Source: Macrobrachium rosenbergii (taxonomy: Eukaryota > Arthropoda > Malacostraca > Decapoda > Palaemonidae). Taken from it: DNA of 64,000 nt. A program made the translations under genes and the position numbers. This document shows positions 31,925-44,639 of the stretch, piece after piece; positions within the stretch are counted from its first letter, which is position 1; every line of letters begins with the position of its first letter. Below the pieces are notes generated by a model. That model worked only from the letters and a program-made list of their open reading frames with translations, did no database searches and was not told the origin of the DNA. The stretch is from contig NC_089744.1 in assembly GCF_040412425.1 (NCBI RefSeq), forward strand, positions 37,580,099-37,644,098. The letters are read 5' to 3'.

Positions 31925-34115
31925 AACCCTAATTTTTCCTATTCAGACTGAAGGTGCATAGAAAGTTATTTGGAGTACTATCAATTTTATTCAGAACAAT
32001 TTCCCTAATTCTTCCTATTCAGACTGAAGGTATACAGAAAGTTATTTGGAGTACTATCAATTTTATTCAGAAAAATTTCCTAATTCTTCCTATTCAGACT
32101 GAAGGTACACAGAGTTATCTGCAGTACTATCAATTTTATTCAGAAAAATTTCCTAATTCTTCCTATTCAGACTGAAGGTACACAGAAAGTTATTTGCAGT
32201 ACTATCAATTTTATTCAGAAAAATTTCCTAATTCTTCCTATTCAGACTGAAGGTACACAGAAAGTTATTTGGAGTACTATCAATTTTATTCAGAAAAATT
32301 TCCTAATTCTTCCTATTCAGACTGAAGGTACACAGAAAGTTATTTGCAGTACTATCAATTTTATTCAGAAAAATTTCCTAATTCTTCCTATTCAGACTGA
32401 AGGTACACAGAAAATTATTTGCAGTACTATCAATTTTATTCAGAAAAATTTCCTAATTCTTCCTATTCAGACTGAAGGTACACAGAAAATTATTTGCAGT
32501 ACTATCAATTTTATTCAGAAAAATTTCCTAATTCTTCCTATTCAGACTGAAGGTACACAGAAAGGTATTTGGAGTACTATCAATTTTATTCAGAAAAATT
32601 TCCTAATTCTTCCTATTCAGACTGAAGGTACACAGAAAGTTATTTGCAGTACTATCAATTTTATTCAGAAAAATTTCCTAATTCTTCCTATTCAGACTGA
32701 AGGTATACAGAAAGTTATTTGCAGTACTATCAATTTTATTCAGAAAATAATTCTTCCTATTCAGTACTATCAGTTATTTTATTCAGAAAAATTTCCCTAA
32801 TTCTTCCTATTCAGACTGAAGGTACACAGAAAATTATTTGCAGTACTATCAATTTTATTCAGAAAAATTTCCCTAATTCTTCCTATTCAGACTGCAGGTA
32901 CACAGAGTTATTTGCAGTACTATCAATTTTATTCAGAAAAATTTCCCTAATTCTTCCTATTCAGACTGAAGGTACACAGAAAATTATTTGCAGTACTATC
33001 AATTTTATTCAGAAAAATTTCCCTAATTCTTCCTATTCAGACTGCAGGTACACAGAGTTATTTGCAGTACTATCAATTTTATTCAGAAAAATTTCTATCC
33101 TAATTCTTCCTATTCAGACTGAAGGTACACAGAAAGTTATTTGCAGTACTATCAATTTTATTCAGAAAAATTTCCCTAATTCTTCCTATTCAGACTGAAG
33201 GTACACAGAAAGTTATTTGCAGTACTATCAATTTTATTCAGAAAAATTTCCCTAATTCTTCCTATTCAGACTGAAGGTACACAGAAAGTTATTTGCAGTA
33301 CTATCAATTTTATTCAGAAAAATTTCCTAATTCTTCCTATTCAGACTGAAGGTAACACAGAAAGTTATTTGCAGTACTATCAATTTTATTCAGAAAAATT
33401 TCCCTAATTCTTCCTATTCAGACTGAAGGTACACAGAAAGTTATTTGGAGTACTATCAATTTTATTCAGAAAAATTTCCCTAATTCTTCCTATTCAGACT
33501 GAAGGTACACAGAAAGTTATTTGGAGTACTATCAATTTTATTCAGAAAAATTTCCCTAATTCTTCCTATTCAGACTGAAGGTACACAGAAAGTTATTTGC
33601 AGTACTATCAATTTTATTCAGAAAAATTTCCTAATTCTTCCTATTCAGACTGAAGGTACACAGAAAGTTATTTGCAGTACTATCAATTTTATTCAGAAAA
33701 ATTTCCTAATTCTTCCTATTCAGACTGAAGGTACACAGAAAGTTATTTGCAGTACTATCAATTTTATTCAGAAAAATTTCCTAATTCTTCCTATTCAGAC
33801 TGAAGGTACACAGAAAGTTATTTGGTACTATCAATTTTATTCAGAAAAAATTCAATTTTTATTCAGAGAAAAAGTACTTCAATTTTATTCCTAATTCTTC
33901 CTATTCAGACTGAAGGTACACAGAAAGTTATTTGGAGTACTATCAATTTTATTCAGAAAAATTTCCTAATTCTTCCTATTCAGACTGAAGGTACACAGAA
34001 AGTTATTTGGAGTACTATCAATTTTATTCAGAAAAATTTCCCTAATTCTTCCTATTCAGACTGAAGGTACACAGAAAGTTATTTGGAGTACTATCAATTT
34101 TATTCAGAAAAATTT
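31925..34115. repeat. 75-bp satellite array, about 28 copies
   Basis: The unit includes CCTAATTCTTCCTATTCAGA, CTGAAGGTACACAGAAAGTT, ATTTGCAGTACTATCAATTT and TATTCAGAAAAATTT (75 nt). I count about 28 copies by the CAGACTGAAGGT landmark. Variants include 76-nt units (CCCTAATTC), units missing AA before GTTAT, GGAGTACT versus GCAGTACT, and two disrupted spots (32745-32790, 33825-33895). Because 75 is divisible by three, accidental long frames appear, but they break wherever 74- or 76-nt units occur, so it is not coding. Confidence 0.97.
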
Positions 34116-34119
34116 GGTC

Positions 34120-34760
34120 AGTTTCGTTTTCTATTCAAAGAAATGTTCAATTTCTAAACGAAATTTACATGAAAGTCTATACATATAGGCTATTCATTGA
34201 TTCTCTTACTTATACTATTAATTTTAATTTTACCTGATTCTGGTATTCCGGTACATCTACAATCAAAGCAAGTTAAGATTATCATCACTGCGAATGTCTG
34301 GATTGCTTTTTATTACTGTACATGTCACAAGAAATTCATTTCGAAATCTATCTTCATACGAACATCGCTATTCTTTAAGTACTTTCAATCTCTGTACAAT
34401 CAAATGCAATTTCATCAAATGCTTGCGAGTATTTGAGTGCAATTCTGGCGTATGTTTCTAGCAAAAAAAATCGAGATTAATTCAGGACTATGAAATAATG
34501 TTGGAATACTTAGAGCATACATGAATTTTTGTCAAGATCTAAGATCAAGTATATACGTATCAAAAAGGTAGAACAATCCACTTCTAAAATCCAGTTTCGC
34601 TTTTAACTTTACATATAAGTAGATAAACCACTAATTCCTGGAAAAGACTATAGCCAAACTGCACTGTTTTAACATACTCAACTAGATATTTAGCTTTGCT
34701 AAGAAATAAGTGGTGTCGCACCCAGGTATATAAAAGGTAATTCTACACTAAAATGAAATG
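34120..34760. other. AT-rich, no recognised feature
   Basis: Nothing supported. Confidence 0.5.
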
Positions 34761-34764
34761 CATG

Positions 34765-35150
<386 letters not shown>

Positions 35151-35315
35151 TATAGACAATTCATATTAGTGTAAAATTTCTGTGAATACATACACACACA
35201 TACATAGATACATACATTTGTATATTATATATAGTGTATACTTATATATATATACTGTATATATATTATATATATAATATATATATATATATAATATATA
35301 TATGAGAGAGAGAGA

Positions 35316-36440
35316 GAGAATGTCAGGTGAGATGGAGAAACTGCAAAAAGAAATGATTGAAGTCGAAGTCAAAGATGATGAAAGAATAACAACCGAAAAA
35401 GATCAATTAGAAAGGGAAGACCATGGATATGAAATAAAGAACAAAATAAACAGACAAAGAGACTTCGAAAAGAGAACAAACGAAAAGAAAAGAAAACGAC
35501 ACTGAAATCCTCGAAAATGAAAAGGAACATAAAGACTTGAGGATTAATCAAATGGAAACCGAAATAGAAATTCTGTTCAAAAAATAAAAGAAGACCACTG
35601 AAGATTGGCAAAGAATGAAGAGATGCAGGATTAAATTAAATGAGATAAACGAAGAAATTGAAGGACTCGAAAGAGACAAGTTCAGAAAGGATAAAGAAAT
35701 GGGTCTGGAAAGAAAAGTACAAAATCTTGATCATCGGTCTGGAAAGAAAAGTAAAAAATCTTTTGGAAGAGAAACAAAGGAGAAAAGGCACATTTAAAGA
35801 TATGAAAAGGAATTCAGTATAATGGAGTTCCAAATATCTGAGGCAAAATTTCAATTAAGAAATACTGGAATTTGAAAAATTGACAACACGATGGAAATAA
35901 AAAAGATAAGAAGAGACTTTCGCGCAGGATAGGAAGGGCAGTTGCTTGAATAAAGAACTAAAAGTTCTCAAAGAGGAAAAACTAAAAGTCAAAGAAGGAT
36001 TCAAAGAACTGAAGGGAAAGAAACAAGTGTACGGAACAGAAGGAATTATTAAGACAATGATGATGAGGCAAAAATCTATCTCTGAAAAGAAAACTGACAC
36101 AAAAAAAGCCTCTGAGCAAACCTAGAAGTCTCAGGAGTCCAAAGACTGACTGCAAAGCCATCTGCCGAGAAATGACCAAAGTAGAGGCAAATATAAATCA
36201 AGTCAGGGCACAAGAGAAACCTTCAGCCTCCACCTACAAAAAGGTTCAAAGACCACGACTAAAACTCCATCTCTGGACTTCAGAGAAAAGGAAAACCACT
36301 TACCATCTCCAGTCAAATAAAAAGCCTCGAAACACTCGAGAATTACATAACAAAATGAGACTAAAGACTGCGCAGAGATTGCGAGTATTAGACCGAGATT
36401 CTGAAATGACTCAAAGCGCTATAAAATTAACTCTGTGACT
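35316..36440 (+). pseudogene. Decayed coding relic of a coiled-coil protein, family unknown
   Basis: Successive plus-strand frames give Lys/Glu/Arg-rich helical text with hydrophobic residues at heptad-like spacing: MEKLQKEMIEVEVKDDERIT (35331), EILENEKEHKDLRINQMETE (near 35500), IKLNEINEEIEGLERDKF (near 35632), EFSIMEFQISEAKFQLRN (near 35812) and, less clearly, KEGFKELKGKK (near 35990). Frames change at least four times and stops intervene. There is a tandem duplication of GGTCTGGAAAGAAAAGTA (35702, 35739). The purine-rich strand would by itself favour Lys and Glu codons, so part of the signal may be composition. No family is recognised. Confidence 0.35.
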
Positions 36441-36598
36441 TAAGAGAGTGAAGAAGACCTTGCTTTTATAGAACAGACGATCTACTTGCAGAACAAATTA
36501 ACCAATCAGAAGCTACCGATGTAAGAAACACAATAACGGGATTGTCATATCCCCACCAAAAAAAACATAAAATTCTATAAAAGCCACAAAAAATACAA

Positions 36599-36602
<4 letters not shown>

Positions 36603-36660
<58 letters not shown>

Positions 36661-36678
36661 ATATATATGTGTATATAC

Positions 36679-36745
<67 letters not shown>
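36603..36745. repeat. Two (AT)n microsatellites
   Basis: 36603-36652 and 36678-36745, joined by a GTATGTATATATATATGTGT spacer. Confidence 0.96.
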
Positions 36746-36749
<4 letters not shown>

Positions 36750-37690
36750 GAAAATGGAACTGACTCTGGATAATTGGATTAATTCGTGATGTGTCAGTTG
36801 TCAGCGGGGTGGCGATGTACAGCGGCCGTTAGGACTGGCAGTGAGTATTCGAACTTGGCATCATGTGAGTCCCCCTCCCGCTACCTCTGGCGGTGACCTT
36901 GGGCTGGGGCATAGGGGAGTTCGGTGATGCCTATTTCGCATTTGTTATGGCAACCTCTGAGGCGGAGTGGAACTCCGTAACCTAATGCCTACAAATGCGA
37001 AATGGTTTTTGTTCCCACCCTCTGGAGAAGACAGTGATGCCTATTTGGATATGTTATGGCAACTTCTGGCGCGACTTAAAACCCTGTGAGTTTAATGCCT
37101 ACAAATGTCAAACGGGTGTCTGTCCCCCCACCCCTCTGGAAAAACCAAACTGATGCCTACTTTCCATGCGCTATGGCAACCTCTGGCGTGGCGTAAAAAC
37201 CCTTAAGTTAATGCCCACAGATGCAGAGTAGGTTTTGGTTTCCATTCGCGTTCCACCCTTCTGGAGATGCAGTCTGTGGGTGCCTCAGGCATCGACAAGG
37301 CCGTCTGGAAGTGCTAGTTTCTGTGGCATGCGGTTGGAAGTGAATGGATTTCTACATTTTGCGAAGGATTGGTTTATGGATTTCCCAAAAGAATGATGAG
37401 TTTCCTACAAAGAGCAGAGGAATGATTGGTTTTGGGATCCTGCAAAGGAATCGTTGTCTTCTGTATAGGCCTATGGCGAAGGAATGGAGGTTCTACAGTG
37501 ACTTGATTCCCTCGTCCATTTGACTGGAGGCGTCATTTGATTCAGGGTCATGCGAGCCATAGGAGGATTGTACATATCTTGGTTAGCCATCAGAGCAGAG
37601 AGATGAGAAGGGCCCCTCTCAGGTAAAACTAGACCCCTTTGTTGACAGTGATGCCGCAGGGGGTGAGATCATGTCTAACCGACAAAAGCC
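36750..37690. repeat. GC-rich block with three ~115-bp tandem units
   Basis: Units start near 36925, 37032 and 37150. Each runs TGATGCCTA(T/C)TT, then GTTATGGCAAC(C/T)TCTG, then TTAATGCC(T/C)ACA(A/G)ATG and a C-rich tail ending CCTCTGGA. Divergence between units is high (roughly a quarter by eye). Flanks (36780-36920, 37275-37690) are also GC-rich without a clear frame. It could be the untranslated part or LTR of a retroelement; that is inference. Confidence 0.6.
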
Positions 37691-37699
37691 ACAAATTAT

Positions 37700-37834
37700 A
37701 TGAGTTTGTATGTATGTATGTATGTATGTATATAGGGTACTGCAACTAACCCTTGAGTGTATATTAAGTACTCGAAAGCTCTAGATACTGATGCCTTTCA
37801 TTACTTTCTTATGGCCTCTGTTATTCATATACAG

Positions 37835-37904
<70 letters not shown>

Positions 37905-38665
37905 ATGAAACAGAGGGCATAAATGCCGACCAGTTTCCCTTTAGGTTCCTTGAACATCTTTCAGGGGACTTATAAATTTGAACAAATGTCGAAATATATA
38001 TGATGGTCTGACAGTTCCGGGGAACGTACTGATAGCATGGAAAAATATTCACACCTGATAAGTGAGAATAAGTAGGTGCAGTAAGGTCTGAGTCACTGCT
38101 TCATTTACAAAATTTTTTTTTCATACAGGTAGGCTCCTATCATTAATTTTAGGCCCAGATAAATTGCCTTCCTAAACAACCATACGGTTTACAAATTTTC
38201 CCTTGGAATTACCTGATCGAGTTTACCCAGCATCAGGATAATTTCATTTCTTGCCTATATTCCTAATTACATCTATTACATCATTAGTAAACTCACAGCT
38301 ACACATAATATGTAATGCTTTTTAAAAACATGCACGTACACTGATTTCCTTACTGTACTATTTTAGCATAAAGAAAAATGTACACAGGCAGAAATATCGT
38401 TAAGTTTTCTGTTTCCCTAGTGAAGTTTATAGATGGAACCAAGTCATTTATTTTACCAGAGAAAATATTTACATTTTCGTTCCCTGGCCAAATAATTATT
38501 ACGTAGTTAATTTACTTGAACCATATCACATTGAAAGGGATGAGTTTGTTTACGATTCTTCTTTTTAAAAAAATCCTATATCACTACTGCTTAAACTGGA
38601 GCGATACGTTGACGTATAGCCATACCAAAATTGTAAGAGAAAAGTTCCCCTTAAATTCAAATTAA
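37700..38665. repeat. AT-rich stretch with microsatellites
   Basis: A short GTAT run lies at 37708-37730 and an (AT)n array at 37838-37901. The remainder has no recognised feature. Confidence 0.8.
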
Positions 38666-38669
38666 CATC

Positions 38670-38671
<2 letters not shown>

Positions 38672-38752
<81 letters not shown>
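38672..38752. repeat. (AT)n microsatellite
   Basis: About 40 AT units. Confidence 0.98.
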
Positions 38753-38754
<2 letters not shown>

Positions 38755-38975
38755 GAGTAATAAGAATACGATTTATTTCATTACACGACTGATTGGAATG
38801 GGACTGAAGTACTTTCATATTTTGTAAAAATAAAACTCGGAGAGGTGTCATTGAATCTCCTATAATATCTCAGGAACCTAATAAATTTAAATCAAGGTAG
38901 TTTATACTTCATCCTTTTGTTAAAAGAAATTTTTGGGCTTGTTACTGTATAATCACCAGCTGATCTGATATCGAC

Positions 38976-38977
<2 letters not shown>

Positions 38978-39046
<69 letters not shown>
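38978..39046. repeat. (AT)n microsatellite
   Basis: About 34 AT units, directly abutting the foldback element at 39043. Confidence 0.98.
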
Positions 39047-39048
<2 letters not shown>

Positions 39049-39190
39049 CGAATCTCACATAAAAATGACAGGCAGAAGTTCAGTACCAAGTCCTTTCACC
39101 TTTATTAACGTGCCAAACGATGCGTTAATAAACGTGAAAGCACTTGGTACTGAACTTCTGCCTGCCATTTTCCTGCGGTATTCGCTTATA
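39043..39190. mobile_element. Foldback repeat, copy 1
   Basis: Arms of about 65 nt pair almost completely: TATAAGCGAATCTCACATAA, ACAGGCAGAAGTTCAGTACC and AAGTCCTTTCACCTTTATTA on the left, with TTTCCTGCGGTATTCGCTTATA closing the right. The loop is about 12 nt (TGCCAAACGATG). A shorter relative lies at 40272. Confidence 0.82.
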
Positions 39191-39225
39191 CAATCAAGTC
39201 AGGTGCATCTACTGTGATTTTTACG

Positions 39226-39360
<135 letters not shown>

Positions 39361-39364
39361 CAAT

Positions 39365-40268
39365 TTAACACGAACTCCTACCCAAAAGCTAATCAAACAT
39401 TGGAACTATGATTCAATACAAACAATCTAGGAGTTCCAAAAGCAGTTTGCAAACTTGTTCGACTTTAAAACAGCATCCTCCAACAAATCGCATATTATTT
39501 GCATTTCAACTTCTACATAAGGCTTTGTATACCAGAAGCAGAAAAAAATAGGAAAAAAAATTCCAATTGGTTTGTCTTTTCTTTATAAAGAAAAAATCAT
39601 AAACTGGTCACTCCTCTTTTACACAAAACCACACCAACTTCACATTAACCTCAGTGACATCTCAATCAGTCAAATCTACAGCAAACTGCTGGTACGTCCA
39701 CCACTTGAAAGTTTGTTGATGTTACTCCCAGCCATGGGAATAAAATTCCATAATGACGACACGGTCTAGGAAGCAAAACACATTTGTTTTCTCCCGCCCT
39801 CGTCCTCCACAATCCGTACGCCAACCAACCACCCTACAGGAACATCTGTCCATCAAGTACATTCCCTTCCCCTGCCCCCCGCCCCCTAACCAAATTGCCA
39901 TCTAGTCCCATTCACTGATGTCAAAGTCCAGAGTCGTATCAACACTTACTCAACAACAACAACACAAAAACAACATCAGACTGGGTGTAAACCCTGGCCT
40001 CTCTAAGAGTAATATGTAGATTTTTGCTGTATTCTCTCTTTGCCTTAGCCTTTGGATTAACAGCCGAGCCCGTGATGAAGCCAAAGCATCTTGCTACGTA
40101 CTTAAGAGGGTGGATGGGGTCTGCATTCTCCGAATTCTAATTTGATCCTAAGAGGGCTTAACATCCTCTGGATTCTAAACTGAGGTCATGTAACTACAGC
40201 TTGAATTTTTGAGGCATTTGCACCAGCAGTCTTTCTCGTGAAAGTTAAGTGCTTTCTTTACATTATCG
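39365..40268. other. No recognised feature
   Basis: Moderately C-rich around 39780-39900; no supported frame or repeat. Confidence 0.45.
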
Positions 40269-40271
40269 TTT

Positions 40272-40378
40272 TATAAGCGAATCCCACAGGAAAATGACGC
40301 CCCGACGATGTGTTAATAAACGTGAAAGTGCTTGGTACTGAACTTCTGCCTGTCATTTTCCTGTGGGATTCGCTTATA
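40272..40378. mobile_element. Foldback repeat, copy 2 (one arm deleted)
   Basis: It has the same ends as copy 1 (TATAAGCGAATCCCACAGGA and CTGTGGGATTCGCTTATA) and an intact right arm, but most of the left arm is missing. Homology with copy 1 continues about 30 nt past the right end (AAGTCACGTGCATCTACTGTGA), so the true element is larger than the palindrome. Confidence 0.82.
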
Positions 40379-40384
40379 CACTGA

Positions 40385-42985
40385 AGTCACGTGCATCTAC
40401 TGTGACTTTTTAAGCATTATCGTCTTAAGTAGTTTGCCTTTACTTTCTTCACTTGTAATAATAATAAAACTTTGAAAGTGACGTGAAGTATATCACTGCA
40501 TTCCTTTGGGGTCAGTATTCTGTCTACATTAAAGGAAAGTGGTCTATTTATGCAATATAATGTTACACTCTCTTCCAAGAACTGACAAACCAAAACGAGA
40601 AACGAAACTTTCCAATGTGCATTTGATTACAGTGTACAGAAATCCACTAAGAACAGATATAATTTCCACTAAGAACAGATATAATTAAGTCAGGAGGACC
40701 GAGGTTTCCATCCTAATTTGAAAAAGATTTTATCATAATAAATCTAATCAAGCACTGTCTTCAGTTTACCCCCGTCTGGGGCTTGCTCCGACACACCTAC
40801 TTCAATCTAAAAGCTACGTCTACACGCTGCACAAGCTTGGGTACATGCTGCCTATAGTAACATAAGCCAGTAAGCTGAGGTCATCTGGTCCAAGCTCTCA
40901 TTGCCAAAAAGCCTCCACATTTGCAGAACTCCTGCAACGTGGTGCCTACGATCAAAACTACAGCAACCTGGAGCTGCTCACAAACACCTTATGTCATATA
41001 AGACCAAACTTTTCACACCTTATATCACATAAGATTAGACTTTTCACACCATAAGTCACACAGCAACACCTTTTCACCATACAGATTTCAAAATCTGGAA
41101 CATCAGGGTGCCTTATGTAGTTACATATACCTGCTTCCACCTACTGCCAGGATATTACACAAGTTAAGTAACAAATCAAATCATCTTGTAAACTGCAGGC
41201 TGAAGTTAAGCCTCCAAACAGAACAAGGGTTTGTATACAGCAGTGAATTCTGAAGCAACTCGAAAAGAATTGCAAAGATAACCTTTACATTTTCCTATCT
41301 TACCTAAACCAGTCTAGACCAAAAATGCAGTCAAACATCTTGAAAGCTGGGATTCATGTGATCATGAAAGTAAATGAGCTTGAAAGGCCATGTTTTCACA
41401 AACGCCACTCCCAAGTCCCTAAAACCTCTATTTAAATACATCTAAGGTATATAACAAAGTTAAGAATAAATATAAACTGAAAAATATGAGCGCATAAAAA
41501 TGCAATGCCAACTTCGAACTCTTAAATTATGAATACTGTCGTAATACAACACATATTCAAAATCCTTAGGTGCGGTGTATTTAAGCATATTTGTACGCTC
41601 ATGCACCATAAAACTTACGAATGTTTCTACACTGATATATTAAACACATGTATATGCGGCAACGTCAAGAAAACATTTAGCAGTGACTCTGATACTTCAG
41701 TGCATTTACATATGGCAAATAGAAGGATTTAAATTCCCCTTACCAAGTCTAAAACTGAAAATGAAAAAGGAGGTGGGAGAAACGTCAGTCTGACCTTGAA
41801 ATAAGGAATAAGGCCAGTCTATAAAAATAAAGCGAAGACGAAAAAACTGAGGGATATAGAAAGGAGAGAATTCTAAAGCTCGAGAGTGACAGGAAATTAA
41901 CCATTCAAAGGAAATGCATGCGGAAGTAGCCAGCAGAGAGTTAAGTAGGAGGGAATCTCTTCAACGCCACAGATACGGCCGAACGGTACCTATAGACGAG
42001 CCACCGTGAGACAACCACGTGATGCGGAGGAAGATCTTCATAGGAGGTGAAGGAAGGATTATTGATTAGATGAATTGCCTTTGATTCAACACTGTAGAGG
42101 GGAAACAAAAGAAGTGACATCCGCGTACGAGAGTCGTATTCAAACAGGGATGGCGAGGGGCCAACAACCAGCGTTATTGACAGGGATTAAGAGAATAACT
42201 TACAATACCAGGACAAAACGCTCAGAATATTTTGGTACCAGATTAACCAGTCTGAATGGGTGATCACCTCAAGACACATCTAAAGCCATCTGAACACCCA
42301 CGTTATTGACAAACACACGATGAATTTTACTTCCATAAGGGAGCATTACACTGAACAACAAAGTTGACAGATGCGTGGATAAACGACTTCCGTAAATGCA
42401 GTGAACTTGACGGAATCATGGAATCCACCATTCGGGCATGCCATCATGAGAGAGTTCAAAGAGAAGAAAGCGATTTGAGTCAGGGCGAGCAAAAGAGGTT
42501 GGTTGGGAAATGAAGGTAGAAGGCATGTGCTCATCAACTGTGAGGTATTTAAAGACATTTTCTGCATTGGAAAGACAGTGTTCTTCCTAGCAAATGTTTA
42601 CCATCTCATTTTAGCTAAAAATCACTACATTACCTCTCGGGCAACAACTGGGAAATTCCGTTAAAATAGCAAGACTGGTGCACTGATGTAAAGTAAATCG
42701 TTAAAAAAAAGCAATATTCTCTCTGCATCACAAATTCTGCTTAAAACAGATTTCATCGCATAAAACCCAAAGGTTTAAAATAAAATACACCGTCACACAA
42801 GCTTGAGAGACGATCAGACCATGAGACGTATATTAAAACGCCCTTGGCTTTATTCTCTAGACGGTTCTATGAATACCGCATGATACATTCATTATGAAAG
42901 CGTGATATAGCGTATCATCAACAAGAAATTCTTCCCCAAGTCTACCACATTCCACCTGGCGAGAAGGTCCTGAGGCCCTGCAAGT
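40385..42985. other. No recognised gene; short 31-bp repeat near 41.0 kb
   Basis: At 40985-41060 a unit CACCTTATGTCATATAAGAC plus CAAACTTTTCA occurs twice and partly a third time. A short direct repeat TTTCCACTAAGAACAGATATAATT is at 40640-40685. No convincing exon is seen. Confidence 0.5.
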
Positions 42986-42989
42986 TACC

Positions 42990-43480
42990 ACCATCCAATC
43001 AATAAAAGCTTCCACGGGCACCCTCTCACTCCCGCCCCACTACCCCCGCCTCGATTACCATTGCCACATCGCGCCATAACCTTCAACTTCCCGACGCTCC
43101 AAAATGACTTCACTGCGACATAAACTTCTACAGACAACATTTCCGAAAACATCGCATCCCTGGGAAACCGACAGTGAGGGGCGTTTCGCAAATCGAAATG
43201 ATTTTATTTTCGGTGATTTTACAAAGGAGACAGCAGCAGCTTTGTGCGGGCTTGAGGTAGTGGAGGACTGGTGGTGTTGGTGGTGGCAGAGCACCGAGCC
43301 ACCACCTCCACCACCAGAACAGCCAGCCATGGATGGGTTTCAAACAACCATACGCACGCACACACCCGTGAGAGAACGTCAACACGCCTCGAGCCCCCCT
43401 TCTGGGGTTTATCCCTCTACTTGGAGACTTTCGTGAACCCCCGGTCACCCAAGACAGAAATGCTTGACAGCACCAGCAAC
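42990..43480. promoter_or_regulatory. GC/CpG-rich island, possible 5' end of a gene
   Basis: CpG is frequent here compared with the flanks (for example CATCGCGCCATAACC, GGGGCGTTTCGCAAATCG). Both strands carry frames of about 90-118 residues with no recognised family, including a GGC/CCA-rich stretch with Gly or Pro runs. It resembles a promoter-first-exon region more than a repeat. Confidence 0.3.
43059..43077 (-). CDS. Candidate first coding exon of CECR2 (alternative)
   Basis: In a GC-rich island (42990-43460) the minus strand reads ATGGCGCGATGTGGCAATG followed by GTAATC. Spliced to the exon at 25324 this would give MARCGN-D-IQSWWE, restoring an acidic residue before the block as in vertebrate CECR2. 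Phase fits exactly. It would imply a 17.7-kb first intron. An in-frame upstream ATG exists at 43191. The donor is weak; this is a hypothesis. Confidence 0.22.
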
Positions 43481-43481
43481 A

Positions 43482-43483
<2 letters not shown>

Positions 43484-43538
<55 letters not shown>
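43484..43538. repeat. (CT)n microsatellite
   Basis: About 27 CT units. Confidence 0.98.
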
Positions 43539-43541
<3 letters not shown>

Positions 43542-43544
43542 CCA

Positions 43545-44545
43545 CCGAGCAGTGATTTGGCAAAATGTGCAAAGATGGTGGCGTTACTGTATCTAGATCA
43601 TATACAAAACTTATGAGATGCTTCTACACTTGTCTTACATAGAGATTTATAGGTGATCAGTCAAAATATCACAGTCCATTATATAATATACTATTATCTA
43701 TAGCACACATGCTGCAAAATTCCAAGAAATAACAGGCAAGCTCCAATGAATAATGGATTTTAATTACCCTTGATGGCATTAAAGGCAGAGGAAACATCGA
43801 CAGAGACGGTGGAAGCGTTACCACAATTTCACACACAAACACACACATATATATATGTATATATATATTAACTTTATCACATACACAATTGTTCTGTGCA
43901 TTAGTAGAATTACTAAAAGGACCTCATATATATGTGTGTGTTTGTATGTGTGTTAATGCAAGTCTTGGCAGGTTAATAATATCAAAATTATTTCCTTCTA
44001 CTCCAACACTGTTAAGGATTTCTACTAGCAATGGTGGTTACAGATAAAACACAACGTCACTGCCACGTTCACCTTTGCGTGAGTATACTAGTGTACCATT
44101 ACCGTTACAAAATTATGGTAATATAAGAGAGGCTTACCCTGGTCTGTACAGGACAAGTCGTGGTTTTTGCTACCCGCAGAATATTGCTGTTACACAGAAA
44201 ATATGGATACACATTTCTATTCATAGGCCGTGGAGAAACTGAGAAATTAAATGGTCAGGTTTGTCAATCAAAATCAACTGCTGCCGCATACGATTATGCT
44301 TCAAAGGCATCTGGCAAAGGGCTGTGGGCCCCTTTGTGGAAGGAAATGCCTTCTACTTGGCAGAAGAACCTCTCTTGAGGGTAGTCTACCATAATCTTCT
44401 CTTTTGTAGGATCCAGGTAGACTTTAACAGCATTCTCGTCGCTGTGTATATACAGTATATAGTGTATAGTGTTTGCAGAAGTAACCAATGTCCAACTGGT
44501 GTGCTGAAGGACAGAAAACTGGATGGTTTGGTGCTTGGGGACAGA
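43545..44545. other. No recognised feature
   Basis: Short CA and AT runs near 43830-43870; otherwise nothing supported. Confidence 0.45.
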
Positions 44546-44550
44546 AAAGT

Positions 44551-44630
<80 letters not shown>
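44551..44630. repeat. (TG)n microsatellite
   Basis: About 40 TG units without interruption. Confidence 0.98.
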
Positions 44631-44631
<1 letters not shown>

Positions 44632-44639
44632 GCAAGAAT

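Noticed and set aside
31954..34064. Reading frames of 70-160 residues with repeated FYSEKFPNSSYSD-like peptides
   Set aside because: They arise because the satellite unit is 75 bp. Units of 74 and 76 bp shift the frame repeatedly and there is no conserved start or splice context.
43055..43484. Overlapping frames of 91-118 residues on both strands with Gly or Pro runs
   Set aside because: They follow from GGT/CCA-rich composition of the CpG-rich island. Only the short ATG-to-donor segment at 43059-43077 was kept as a tentative exon because its phase fits.
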